In this document: positions 45,769-54,626 of the stretch, piece by piece
Position numbering within the stretch: position 1 is the stretch's first letter
How the letters are laid out: every line of letters begins with the position of its first letter
NCBI RefSeq assembly: GCF_036226665.1
Contig: NZ_CP109007.1
Location: 2,768,501 to 2,832,500 of the forward strand
Reading direction: 5' to 3'
Source: Streptomyces sp. NBC_00691
GTDB lineage: Bacteria; Actinomycetota; Actinomycetes; Streptomycetales; Streptomycetaceae
DNA length: 64,000 nt
The notes under the pieces: model-generated
What the model saw: only the letters and a program-made list of their open reading frames with translations
Database searches by the model: none
Told to the model about the DNA's origin: nothing
Position numbers and translations under genes: made by a program

Positions 45769-46857
45769 TCACAGCGAGGGCTGAGCGCCCGGCGCCAGGG
45801 CTCCGCACAGGGAGGGGGCGGCGGGTCGGCCCGTGGCGTACGGGTCGGTGACCAGGGGTCCGCCGCCCGCCTCGGGGGCCCGCGCTCCGGCGAGGAGCGG
45901 CTTCAGGGAGCCGGTGGTGTCCGCGCCGCAGGCCTGGGGGCCCGCCTCGACGGTGCTGGTCACCAGCTCGGCCCGGTGCATGCGCAGGTCCTCCGGGTCG
46001 AAGCGGAAGTGCACCTCGCGGTGGACGGTGAAGAGCGAGGCCTGGCCGACCGGTCCCGCGCCCCGGGCCGCCGGGCGGAGGGCGTAGGTGTACGTGTGGT
46101 CCGCGGTGACGTCCAGGGTGTCGGGTCCGGTCTCCTCGAAGCGGAGAGTGCCCTGGACACGGACGGCAGGGTCCGCCAGGACGGCCTGGCGCGGGTCGAA
46201 GCGGACCAGCCAGGCGGCGAGGGCGTGCCGGCCGTCGTCGGCCGGTGCCTCCACGCTCCGGTCGAACTGTTCCAGCTGGTCGGGGTCGAGCAGCAGGCGC
46301 GCGGGCCGCACGGTGACCCCGGACAGGACGTCGGGTTCCAGGGACGAGGCCACCAGATACTCCTTGGCGATGCTCAGGGCGGCGACGACCTGGCTCTCGG
46401 CGAAATGGGTGGTGCGCCCGGCGACGGGGAAGTTGATGCCGGCGGCCCCCTTGCGGTACTCGGCGACCGGGCTGTGGTCGAAGAGCCGGTCGGGCAGACC
46501 GCCGACGACGGGGCCCTGCGGGGCGAGCGGGACCACCGTGGTCCGCAGTGGCTCGGCCCGCAGGTCGACGGGCGGCTGGTAGGGGTTGCGGACGCCCAGA
46601 TAGATGGCTGTACCGAAGGCGAGGAGGATCAGCAGCACCAGCATGAGGGCCTGGCGGGAGCCGCTCCGGCCCTCCCAGGACGAGGGGCGGCTGCGGACGG
46701 CCTCGGCGTGCTCGCCGCCCATCCGCTCGCGGGCCGAGAATTCCTGGAGGTGGGCAGCGCGGACGAACGCCTCGTCGAAGACGACGGACCTGTACTCGTC
46801 CTCACCACCGGGGAGACCCTCGGGTGTCCCCTCAGGCGGGTCGCCACGCCCTGCCAT
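45769..46857 (-). CDS. SCO2583-family membrane protein
   Basis: A 362-residue single-pass protein. The N-terminal cytoplasmic part contains YRSVVFDEAFVRAAHLQEFSARER. One membrane helix follows at ~70-92 (ALMLVLLILLAFGTAIYLGV), then a large external domain (VVPLAPQGPVVGGLPDRLFDHSPVAEYR, HFAESQVVAALSIAKEYLVASSLEPDVLSG) and a Pro/Ala-rich tail. ATG 46857. The VVFDE-x-FVRAA motif is shared with the next gene, so the two are distant relatives. The family name comes from the S. coelicolor locus; the biochemical function is unknown. Confidence 0.85.
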   Translation of the reverse strand: MAGRGDPPEGTPEGLPGGEDEYRSVVFDEAFVRAAHLQEFSARERMGGEHAEAVRSRPSSWEGRSGSRQALMLVLLILLAFGTAIYLGVRNPYQPPVDLRAEPLRTTVVPLAPQGPVVGGLPDRLFDHSPVAEYRKGAAGINFPVAGRTTHFAESQVVAALSIAKEYLVASSLEPDVLSGVTVRPARLLLDPDQLEQFDRSVEAPADDGRHALAAWLVRFDPRQAVLADPAVRVQGTLRFEETGPDTLDVTADHTYTYALRPAARGAGPVGQASLFTVHREVHFRFDPEDLRMHRAELVTSTVEAGPQACGADTTGSLKPLLAGARAPEAGGGPLVTDPYATGRPAAPSLCGALAPGAQPSL

Positions 46858-47034
46858 ACCTTCAGGGTAGGTCTGCGGGGGCTTCGATAAACGCCCAGGT
46901 ACACGACAAGTTCGGAAGAATTCCGCCGTCAGGGTGAGTGCGCGGCGACGTGGAACCGTGCGGATCGGCCACCTGGGGGAAAGGGACCGCGCCGGGGCGG
47001 CTGCGGACCGCGTCGCGGGGGACGCGGAGCGTGC

Positions 47035-47595
47035 CTACTTGGGGGACGCGGAGCGGGCGGCGGGCGCGTAGGCGGCGGGCGGGGCCGGGTTCGGGTTGGG
47101 CGTGTCGACGCCGGTCGTGGCCGGCGGCGGGACCTGGTCCTGGCGGTTGGCGGCCGCACCCCGGTAGACGGCGCTGAACGCCAGGGCGACCATGCCGATG
47201 CCCATGACGAGGGCGAGGAGCCAGGCGACGGGCCGGTGCCAGCGGGCGCTGCCCCGGTAGGGGCGCAGGGCGCCGCCGTGGCGGCCGTAGGGGCTGGCGT
47301 CGTCGCCGATGTCGTCCGGCTCGTAGGTGAGGCCGGAGGAGTCGTGGAAGTCCTCGTAGAGGTCGTCGTCGCCCGATCCGCCGCCGGTGAGGGCGCGGGC
47401 CGACTCGGCCTCCGCGCGGGCCTGGGCGGCGGCGAGGAGCCGTTCGACGGCGCTGGGTTCGTGGACGGTCGCGGCCCGGACGAAGTCCTCGTCGAAGACC
47501 ACGTCGGCGTAGACCTCGTCGGCGCCTCCGCGGTCGACAGAGTCCTCAGGGTCCCCGCCGTCCTGGAACGGCATGCCCCCCACGTCGTCCGGCAC
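47035..47595 (-). CDS. SCO2584-family spore-wall biosynthesis protein
   Basis: A 186-residue single-pass protein. The N-terminal half is acidic and contains VYADVVFDEDFVRAATVHEPSAVERLLAAAQAR. One membrane helix follows near residue 140 (PVAWLLALVMGIGMVALAFSAVY), then a Pro/Asn/Ala-rich external tail. GTG 47595 (PDDVGGMPFQDGGDPED). The S. coelicolor counterpart was reported as a partner of the Mre-dependent spore-wall synthesising complex; that function is recalled, not shown here. It lies 76 bases after the proA stop, on the same strand, and upstream of its SCO2583-like relative. Confidence 0.85.
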   Translation of the reverse strand: MPDDVGGMPFQDGGDPEDSVDRGGADEVYADVVFDEDFVRAATVHEPSAVERLLAAAQARAEAESARALTGGGSGDDDLYEDFHDSSGLTYEPDDIGDDASPYGRHGGALRPYRGSARWHRPVAWLLALVMGIGMVALAFSAVYRGAAANRQDQVPPPATTGVDTPNPNPAPPAAYAPAARSASPK

Positions 47596-47671
47596 GGATT
47601 CAGAGTAGACCCGCGAGGTGGTTTTGGGCAGGGAGAGTGCGAACCCTCCCCGCCCGTACCGAAAGGAGTGG

Positions 47672-48955
47672 TTACCGCACGTGACCGTCACCGGTGACGA
47701 TGTACTTGGTCGAGGTGAGCTCCGGGAGGCCCATGGGGCCCCGGGCGTGCAGCTTCTGGGTGGAGATGCCGATCTCCGCGCCGAAGCCGAACTGTCCGCC
47801 GTCCGTGAACCGTGTGGAGGCGTTCACGGCGACCGTGGTGGAGTCGACCAGCTGGGTGAAGCGGCGCGCCGCGGCCTGCGAGGTGGTCACGATCGCCTCG
47901 GTGTGGCCGGAGGACCAGGTACGGATGTGCTCGACGGCCTTGTCGAGGGAGTCGACGACGGCGGCGGCGATGTCGTACGAGAGGTACTCGGTCTCCCAGT
48001 CCTCCGGCGTGGCCGGTACGACGGTGGCCTTGGAGCCCTCGGCGAAGGCGGTGACCCGCTCGTCGGCGTGGACGGTGACGCCGGCCTCGGCGAGCGCGTC
48101 GAGGGCCCGGGGCAGGAAGGCGGCGGCGATGTCCTGGTGGACGAGGAGGGTCTCGGCGGCGTTGCAGACGCTGACCCGGTGGGCCTTGGAGTTGATCAGG
48201 ATGTCGACGGCCATGTCGAGGTCGGTCTGCGCGTCGACGTAGACGTGGCAGTTGCCGGTGCCGGTCTCGATGACCGGGACGGTGGACTCCTCGACGACCG
48301 TCCGGATCAGGGAGGCTCCGCCGCGCGGGATGAGGACGTCGACGAGGCCGCGGGCGCGCATCAGCTCACGGACCGAGTCGCGGGACTCGCCGGGGACGAG
48401 CTGGATGGCGTCCGCGGGCAGTCCGGCGCCGCCGACGGCGTCGCGCAGGACCTTCACCAGGGCGCTGTTGGAGGCGTAGGCGGAGGAGGAGCCGCGGAGC
48501 AGGACGGCGTTGCCGGACTTGAGGCAGAGGGCGGCGGCGTCGACGGTGACGTTGGGCCGGGCCTCGTAGATGATGCCGACGACGCCGAGCGGGACGCGGA
48601 CCTGGCGCAGGTCGATGCCGTTGGGCAGGGTCGAGCCGCGGACGACCTCGCCGACGGGGTCGGGCAGCGCGGCCACGTCGCGGACGTCGGCGGCGATGGC
48701 CCGGATGCGCTCGGGGTTGAGGGTGAGACGGTCGATGATCGCCTCACTGGTCCCGGCTTCGCGGGCCTTGGCGATGTCCTCGGCGTTGGCCTCGACGATC
48801 TCGGCGGTGCGCACTTCGAGGGCGTCCGCGATCGCCAGCAGGGCGTCGTCCTTGGCCGCGCGCGGGAGTGGCGCGATTTCGGCGGCGGCGCCACGGGCCC
48901 GGTAGGCGGCCCGGGTGACCGGGGACAGGTTGTCGAGGGGCGTGAGCGAGGTCAT
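47672..48955 (-). CDS. proA: Gamma-glutamyl phosphate reductase
   Basis: A 427-residue NADPH-dependent enzyme reducing glutamyl-5-phosphate to the semialdehyde in proline synthesis. The catalytic Cys lies in [46 protein letters not shown] is the cofactor region, and [11 protein letters not shown] and the C-terminal [21 protein letters not shown] are family blocks. ATG at 48955; the longer frame adds 29 unrelated residues. It is separated from proB by a small conserved gene on the same strand. Confidence 0.96.
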   Translation of the reverse strand: MTSLTPLDNLSPVTRAAYRARGAAAEIAPLPRAAKDDALLAIADALEVRTAEIVEANAEDIAKAREAGTSEAIIDRLTLNPERIRAIAADVRDVAALPDPVGEVVRGSTLPNGIDLRQVRVPLGVVGIIYEARPNVTVDAAALCLKSGNAVLLRGSSSAYASNSALVKVLRDAVGGAGLPADAIQLVPGESRDSVRELMRARGLVDVLIPRGGASLIRTVVEESTVPVIETGTGNCHVYVDAQTDLDMAVDILINSKAHRVSVCNAAETLLVHQDIAAAFLPRALDALAEAGVTVHADERVTAFAEGSKATVVPATPEDWETEYLSYDIAAAVVDSLDKAVEHIRTWSSGHTEAIVTTSQAAARRFTQLVDSTTVAVNASTRFTDGGQFGFGAEIGISTQKLHARGPMGLPELTSTKYIVTGDGHVR

Positions 48956-49087
48956 GCCCGCAGGGTACTGGCACCCCTGCGGACATCCCTCACGTATCCC
49001 GCACTCCGAGACGTGGCCCGGTCGTTCCGGGACGCCTCGCACGGGAAGGCGTCCTGAACACGACCCCCGTCCGGGAGCACACCCCGG

Positions 49088-49429
49088 TCAGTACGGGTGG
49101 ACGCCGACCGGGGCGGCCGGCGGCGGGCCGTAGCCCTCCGCGATCCGCTGGTGGTAGGTCTCGCGGTCGATGACCTCGAGACCGACGATCTCCCACGGCG
49201 GAAGCTTGGCGGTCTGCCGGTGTTCGCCCCACAGGCGCAGGGCGACGGCCGCGGCGTCGTGCAGGTCGCGGGCCTCCTCCCAGTACCGGATCTCGGCGTG
49301 GTCGTTGGCATACCGGCTGGTCAGCAGGAAGGGGTGGTCGTGGGCCAGCTGTTCGAGCCCCCGGCGCACCTCCTTCAGCGGTGACTCCGCACCGGACACG
49401 CTGAGCGTGATGTGCCAGAGCTTGGACAC
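49088..49429 (-). CDS. Conserved small protein between proA and proB
   Basis: About 113 residues from GTG 49429 (VSKLWHITLSVSGAESPLKEV). The pattern ALLEQL-like GLEQLAHDHPFLLTSRYANDHAEIRYWEEARDLHDAAAVALRLWGEHR followed by LPPWEIVGLEVIDRETYHQR suggests a ferredoxin-like alpha/beta fold. The frame continues upstream through an Arg/Thr/Glu-rich stretch, so a longer protein is possible. The family is recognised only as an actinobacterial hypothetical; no function is proposed. Placed inside the proline genes, but nothing links it to that pathway. Confidence 0.78.
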   Translation of the reverse strand: MSKLWHITLSVSGAESPLKEVRRGLEQLAHDHPFLLTSRYANDHAEIRYWEEARDLHDAAAVALRLWGEHRQTAKLPPWEIVGLEVIDRETYHQRIAEGYGPPPAAPVGVHPY

Positions 49430-49766
49430 GGGCTGTTCCTTGGCGCGTGCCTCACGTGCCTCGGGAACCTCGCGTGTCTCGGTGGTGGTCTCGGTCTTGG
49501 TGTCCGTGGACCTGTCCCGTGCCTCGTCGAAGTCGGCTCCGGCCTCGACACTGGTCAGGGCGCGTTCGGCAGTCCCTCGGGGCGGTGCCCCTGGGCGCGC
49601 TCGTCTCACCGGCGGCCTCCTGTGTGATGCGTGTGGTGCTGTACCCCGCCCTGCTCTCTTACCCCCGAGACAAAGTTGACCAGCCCGAGGCGGCACTTGG
49701 GGCGGTTTTGGTAAACGTCCCTTCCGGATGGCCGCACTTTCAGCCGTTTCGGGAGGGGCTCGAGGG

Positions 49767-50942
49767 TCAGCGGATGACGACCAGGTCGTCGCGGTGGACG
49801 ACCTCGCGCTCGTACTCGGGGCCGAGCTCCTTGGCGAGCTCGGGGGTGGAGCGCCCGAGCATCCGGGGCATCTCCTTGGCGTCGAAGTTGACGAGACCGC
49901 GGGCGACGGCCCGGCCCGCGGTGTCGCGCAGTTCGACCGGGTCGCCCGCCACGAAGTCGCCCTCGACGCCCGCGACACCGGCCGCGAGCAGGGACTTCTT
50001 GCCCTCGACGACGGCGCGTACGGCTCCCTCGTCCAGGGTGAGGGAGCCCTGCGGGGTGGAGGCGTGCGCCAGCCACAGGAGCCGGTCGGCGGAGCGGCGG
50101 CCGGTGCGGTGGAAGTACGTACCGGTGTCGCGCCCGGCGAGGGCGTCGGCGGCACGGCTCGCGGAGGTGAGGACCACGGGGATGCCGGCGGCGGCGGCGA
50201 TCCGGGCGGCCTCGACCTTGGTGACCATGCCGCCGGTGCCGACGCCCGCCTTCCCGGCGGAGCCGATCTCCACATGGGCGATGTCGTCGGGGCCGGCGAC
50301 CTGGGCGATCCTCGACGTGCCGGGCTTGGACGGGTCGCCGTCGTAGAGGCCGTCGACGTCGGAGAGCAGGACGAGCAGGTCGGCGCGGACGAGATGGGCG
50401 ACCAGGGCGGCGAGCCGGTCGTTGTCGCCGAAGCGGATCTCGTCGGTGGCGACGGTGTCGTTCTCGTTGACGACGGGCAGCGCGCCCATCGCGAGGAGCT
50501 GGTCGAGGGTCCGGTAGGCGTTCCGGTAGTGCGCGCGCCGGCTGGTGTCGTCGGTGGTGAGGAGGACCTGGCCGACGCGGACGCCGTAACGGGCGAAGGA
50601 GGCGGTGTACCGGGCGACGAGGAGGCCCTGGCCGACGCTGGCGGCGGCCTGCTGCCGGGCGAGGTCCTTGGGCCGGCGGGTGAGGCCGAGCGGTGCGAGG
50701 CCGGCGGCGATGGCACCGGAGGAGACGAGGACGACCTCCTTCTCGCCACCGCTGCGGACCTTGGCGAGCACGTCGACGAGGGCGTCGACGCGGTCGGCGT
50801 CCAGGCCTCCGGAGGCGGTGGTGAGGGAGGAGGAGCCGACCTTGACGACGATCCTGCGGGCCTCCGTCACAGAGCGCCTCGCCTCGCCCGGCTCTCCGGT
50901 CATCTGCGTCGTCACCTGTGCCGCCACCTGCGTCGTCCTCAC
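49767..50942 (-). CDS. proB: Glutamate 5-kinase
   Basis: A 391-residue enzyme phosphorylating glutamate in the first proline-synthesis step. The amino-acid kinase domain carries RRIVVKVGSSSLT, VVLVSSGAIAAGL, LPVVNENDTVATDEIRFGDND and GTGGMVTKVEAARIA. The C-terminal PUA domain (~300-380) contains LDEGAVRAVVEGKKSLLAAGV. ATG at 50942 gives a short extra N-terminus; ATG 50903 or GTG near 50870 are possible. It is normally feedback-inhibited by proline in this family. Upstream of proA with one gene between; the GtrA gene starts further upstream on the same strand. Confidence 0.95.
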   Translation of the reverse strand: MRTTQVAAQVTTQMTGEPGEARRSVTEARRIVVKVGSSSLTTASGGLDADRVDALVDVLAKVRSGGEKEVVLVSSGAIAAGLAPLGLTRRPKDLARQQAAASVGQGLLVARYTASFARYGVRVGQVLLTTDDTSRRAHYRNAYRTLDQLLAMGALPVVNENDTVATDEIRFGDNDRLAALVAHLVRADLLVLLSDVDGLYDGDPSKPGTSRIAQVAGPDDIAHVEIGSAGKAGVGTGGMVTKVEAARIAAAAGIPVVLTSASRAADALAGRDTGTYFHRTGRRSADRLLWLAHASTPQGSLTLDEGAVRAVVEGKKSLLAAGVAGVEGDFVAGDPVELRDTAGRAVARGLVNFDAKEMPRMLGRSTPELAKELGPEYEREVVHRDDLVVIR

Positions 50943-50990
50943 TCGGCTGTCCTCCGCGCCGCGTGTTCCCGGCCGCGACTGCCAGGCAAT

Positions 50991-51458
50991 CTACGCGAGC
51001 CGGGAGGGCTGCCGCTCCTCCGTTTCGCTCCCTGGACCGGAGCCGTCGGCGTCCTGTCCCTTGTCCCGGGGGACGAGGATCCGCTGGGAGATGAGGTAGG
51101 TGAAGGGGATGGCGACGACCGCCGCGACGAGTGGCGCGATCCTGTCGTCCATTCCGGCCCAGGTGACGAGCGCGTACAGACCGACGCTCTGCACCAGGTA
51201 GTTGGTGACGTTGGTGAGCGGGAAGAGGGCGAACTTCTTCCAGGTCGGCCGGGTGCGGTAGGTGAAGTACGTGTTGAGGAAGAAGGAGCCGATCATGCTG
51301 AGCACGAAGGCGAGCGAGTACGCGGCGAAGTACGGCATCCACGGGTGGAGCAGCAGGTAACAGCCGAAGAAGGTACCGGTGTTGACGCCGCCGACAAGTC
51401 CGAAGCGGAAGATCTCGGCGAGCCGCGCGCGCTTCGCCGAGGGAGCCACGTCCGCCAT
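50991..51458 (-). CDS. GtrA-family membrane protein
   Basis: A 155-residue protein with four membrane helices (IFRFGLVGGVNTGTFFGCYLLL, AAYSLAFVLSMIGSFFLNTYF, LFPLTNVTNYLVQSVGLYALV, LVAAVVAIPFTYLISQRILV) and a disordered polar tail. GtrA proteins are thought to flip polyprenyl-phosphate-linked sugars across the membrane. Its ATG shares one base with the stop of the upstream GT2 gene (TGATG), so the pair is coupled: GT2 makes the lipid-linked sugar and GtrA presents it outside. Confidence 0.92.
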   Translation of the reverse strand: MADVAPSAKRARLAEIFRFGLVGGVNTGTFFGCYLLLHPWMPYFAAYSLAFVLSMIGSFFLNTYFTYRTRPTWKKFALFPLTNVTNYLVQSVGLYALVTWAGMDDRIAPLVAAVVAIPFTYLISQRILVPRDKGQDADGSGPGSETEERQPSRLA

Positions 51459-52453
51459 CAGCGCTCTCCGTCGACGGCCGCGACGTGGACGCGCTCGGCG
51501 ACGGCGTGCGCGGCGGTACCGCGACCGAAGGAGCGGTGGGTCTCCTTCACGAGGAAGTGCGGGCGGCGCTTGGTCTCGTAGTAGATGCGGCCGATGTACT
51601 CACCGATCAGACCCAGCATCACCATCTGCACGCCGCCGAGGCCCACGATGATCGCGACCAGGGTGACGTATCCGGGGGCGGTGACACCGTGGGCGATGGC
51701 GGCGACGGCCACCCAGACCACGTAGAGGGCCGCGAAGCCGCTCAGCATCATCCCGAGCCAGAGGGCGATGCGCAGCGGACGGTTGTTGAAGGAGATCAGC
51801 CCGTCCATGCCGTAGTTGACCAGGGAGCTGAACTTCCACTTGGTCTCGCCGCCCTCGCGCGCGGCGTTCTGGTAGTCGAACGTGACGGTGTCGAAGCCGA
51901 TCCAGGAGAACAGGCCCTTGGAGAAGCGGTTGTACTCGGGGAGCGAGAGCAGCGCGTCGACGGCGGGGCGGGAGAGGAGACGGAAGTCGCCGACGCCGTC
52001 GGTGAGTTCGACGTCGACCCAGCGGTTGACGGCCCGGTAGTACATACGGCTCAACGCGGAGCGGAGCTTCTTGTCGCCTTCGCGGGTCCGGCGCGCGATG
52101 ACCTGGTCGTGGCCCTGGTGGTGCAGGTCCAGCATGCGCGCGAGGAGCTCCGGCGGGTGCTGGAGGTCGGCGTCCATGATGACGACGGCGTCACCGGTGG
52201 ACTTGCGCAGGCCGGCCAGCATGGCGGCCTCCTTGCCGAAGTTTCGGCTGAAGGAGGCATACTGGGTGCGAATCGGGTGCAGTGCCGCTATTTCGCGCAG
52301 CTTGCCCAGTGTTCCGTCCGAGCTTCCGTCGTCCACGTAGCAGATCTCGTAGTCGACCGGGAGGGCGTCGAGCACCTGCCGCATCCGTGCGTCGAACAGT
52401 TCGACGACGTCCTCTTCGTTGAAGCAGGGGACGACGACGGAAAGTTTGGTCAT
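51458..52453 (-). CDS. Polyprenol-phosphate glycosyltransferase (GtrB/DPM1-like GT2)
   Basis: A 331-residue enzyme. The GT-A domain carries KLSVVVPCFNEEDVVELFDARM, YVDDGSSDGT, SFSRNFGKEAAMLAGL and VVIMDADLQHPPE (metal-binding DxD-type). Two C-terminal membrane helices follow (IALWLGMMLSGFAALYVVWVAVAAI, YVTLVAIIVGLGGVQMVMLGLIGEYIGRIY). It should transfer a sugar from a nucleotide donor to polyprenyl phosphate on the cytoplasmic face. ATG 52453; the preceding frame is not family-like. Divergent from the DUF6056-like gene and coupled to gtrA. Confidence 0.93.
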   Translation of the reverse strand: MTKLSVVVPCFNEEDVVELFDARMRQVLDALPVDYEICYVDDGSSDGTLGKLREIAALHPIRTQYASFSRNFGKEAAMLAGLRKSTGDAVVIMDADLQHPPELLARMLDLHHQGHDQVIARRTREGDKKLRSALSRMYYRAVNRWVDVELTDGVGDFRLLSRPAVDALLSLPEYNRFSKGLFSWIGFDTVTFDYQNAAREGGETKWKFSSLVNYGMDGLISFNNRPLRIALWLGMMLSGFAALYVVWVAVAAIAHGVTAPGYVTLVAIIVGLGGVQMVMLGLIGEYIGRIYYETKRRPHFLVKETHRSFGRGTAAHAVAERVHVAAVDGER

Positions 52454-52694
52454 GGAACGTTCACTCCATCGGGATGAGCGAGGGCGCGCCCTGAGTCGAC
52501 GACCAGCAGGCCCTTCCTCGAACTGCGGGCTGCGGTCCAAGGCGGGTGAAGGCCGCGGGGGGCATGTCCCGAGCAACCGACTCGGTCGGCATGCCGTCCT
52601 TACAATAAAGCATCACGGAAGACCTTGAATCTGCGTGGCATTTCCACATAATCGCCACCTTGAGAGCGGCCGATGGCCAGGGGAGCTACCACCG

Positions 52695-54233
52695 GTGAGC
52701 AGAATCACCACCTCAGAGCACGGCGACGTACCGCTTCGGGAGGACGAAGCGGAGACCATCGCCCCAGGTGGGAACAGGTTCCGGCAGGCACTGAGCGGCG
52801 TCGGGCTGCTCGTCGCCGTCGGATCGGGCGCGCTCCTCGCGGTCGGCGCCTTCCTCGGCCTCTACGTACGGCCCACGTCGGACGACTGGTGCGTCCTCTG
52901 GAAGGCCCGGGACATGGGCCCGTTCGGGCTGGTCTCGGACTTCTACAACACCCAGAACGGCCGTGTCACCAACGCCTTCCTCAGCGGCGTGATCTACACC
53001 GACGACATGGTGGGCCCGAAGCTGCTGCCCGCCTTCCTGGTGGTGGCACTCGGCCTCGCGCTCTTCCTGCTCACCCGCGCCACGCTGCGCGCCCTCGGCC
53101 GTCCGCAGCCCCCCGCAGTGTTGCTCGTGGCCGCCGTGGGGCTCCTTGAGGCGCTGCTGTTCTTCGCCGGTACGCGCTCCTACCAGGTGCTGCTGTGGGC
53201 CCCGGCCACCATTTCCCACACGCTGCCGAGCGTGATCGGCCTCTGGGCCGTGGTCGTCGCCGTCTTCGCGGCCCGCAGCCCGCGCGCCCGGGTCGTCGGC
53301 GTGGTGACGGCGGTCCTCGTCGGCATGGCGATAGGGACGCTCAGCGAGCCGTTCACCATGGTGGCCGGCATCTCCGCGGCCGCCGTCGGCGTCCTCTGCC
53401 TGCCCCGCCTGGGCTGGGCGAAGGACTGGTACGCCTCCGTCTGGTGCGCCGCCGCCTGTGCCGGCCTCGCGGGCGGCCTCGCCCTCCTCTACACCTCTCC
53501 CGGTGCGCAGTGGCGCCGCGCGCAGGTCCCGAAGGAGCCGCTGACGCTCACGGAGGTGGGCGAGATCGTCGACGACTGGTGGCGCATGTGGCAGACGATC
53601 ACCGACCAGTGGGCGTACGCGGGAGCACTCGCCGTCGGCGTCCTGCTGGGTCTGGGCCTCGTCTTCGCCGGCCCGTCGCGTGACCGTGCAGCCGCCCCCG
53701 CCGGGCGCCGCCCGCGGGGCGTGATGATCGTGGCGGCGCTCCTGCCGCTGCCGCTGCTCGCCCTCGCGAGCCTGGGCGTCGCGTACGGCCTGCGCAGCGG
53801 ATACGGCATCACCGGCTGGACGTACGCCCGCACCTGGACGAACTTCCTCGTCCCGATGCTGCTCATCCTCTGCGCGTACGGCACGTGGGTCGGCCACCGG
53901 CTCGGCCGGCGGCTCGTGGCCCCCCGGCCCGCCGTCCGCGCCGCCCGTACGGTCACGCTGCTCGCGGTGGGCGGGCTCGCCGTGGCGAGCGTGATCGCCC
54001 TGGTGCATCCGGTGTACTCGATGACCACCGGCACGGTGGCGCGGAGCGTCGACTGGGACCGGCAGAACACACGGATCCGCGCGGACATCGCGAACGGCGC
54101 CACGGAGGTGACGTACCGACCCCTGGAGATCGGCTGGCTCGCGGAGCCCTTCTACACCCGGTCGTACGCGCGTGACTGGGTGTCCCAGTGCGCGGCCCGC
54201 TACTACGAGGTGGACCGCCTCAAGCGCCCCTGA
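52695..54233 (+). CDS. Multi-pass membrane protein, DUF6056/GtrC-like
   Basis: A 512-residue membrane protein with about ten helices. GTG 52695 (VSRITTSEHGDVPLRED) with GGGAG nine bases upstream is preferred over ATG 52635. After helix 1 there is TSDDWCVLWKARDMGPFGLVSDFYN, an acidic loop motif typical of GT-C-type transferases and DUF6056 members. Helix-rich middle, then VSQCAARYYEVDRLKRP at the end. It probably receives the polyprenyl-phosphate sugar made by the divergent GT2/GtrA pair and transfers it to an external acceptor; this is inference from the classical gtrA-gtrB-gtrC arrangement. Confidence 0.8.
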   Translation: MSRITTSEHGDVPLREDEAETIAPGGNRFRQALSGVGLLVAVGSGALLAVGAFLGLYVRPTSDDWCVLWKARDMGPFGLVSDFYNTQNGRVTNAFLSGVIYTDDMVGPKLLPAFLVVALGLALFLLTRATLRALGRPQPPAVLLVAAVGLLEALLFFAGTRSYQVLLWAPATISHTLPSVIGLWAVVVAVFAARSPRARVVGVVTAVLVGMAIGTLSEPFTMVAGISAAAVGVLCLPRLGWAKDWYASVWCAAACAGLAGGLALLYTSPGAQWRRAQVPKEPLTLTEVGEIVDDWWRMWQTITDQWAYAGALAVGVLLGLGLVFAGPSRDRAAAPAGRRPRGVMIVAALLPLPLLALASLGVAYGLRSGYGITGWTYARTWTNFLVPMLLILCAYGTWVGHRLGRRLVAPRPAVRAARTVTLLAVGGLAVASVIALVHPVYSMTTGTVARSVDWDRQNTRIRADIANGATEVTYRPLEIGWLAEPFYTRSYARDWVSQCAARYYEVDRLKRP

Positions 54234-54326
54234 CGCCCGGCGGACGCTCCCGGCGTCCGGCGGACACCGCACGACGGCCCCTCCCGGCGTGTCGCGTCGG
54301 ACACATCCGGCCGCCACGCCGAACCC

Positions 54327-54365
54327 CCTCTCCCCCGCTTCCGGAGGCCGGAAGCGGGGGAGAGG
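54327..54365 (+). terminator. 18-bp perfect terminator hairpin
   Basis: 54327-54344 is fully complementary to 54348-54365 around a three-base loop. It is 94 bases past the DUF6056-like stop and ends that transcription unit. Confidence 0.75.
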
Positions 54366-54626
54366 TGTGTTCCCCGTCACTCCGGAGAGGCGGCCGGGGG
54401 AGGACATGAGGTACCGTCCCGGCACTCACTGCCCCGTGTGGACGCCGCTGATCAGTCAACGCCCGTACGGGCGACTCCCGGCGCGTGAGAATGGTTGCCC
54501 CACGCGCGCGGCCCGCCCATCACGATCAGGACACGGCACATGCAGTAACCGCCGGAAGGCGCGACAAGCCGGGTGGGGAACACCAGGTAGCTTGGGTGTG
54601 TCTGGAGGAAAGACAAGTGGATCGAG
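54366..54626 (+). other. Gap containing the promoter region of the GT2/TagF gene
   Basis: No convincing gene is seen. A -10-like TAGCTT near 54587 and a strong Shine-Dalgarno GGAGGAAAG about 20 bases before the GTG at 54627 are present. The -35 region cannot be fixed by eye. A strong SD ahead of a GTG at 54615 makes an earlier start by four codons possible. Confidence 0.45.
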
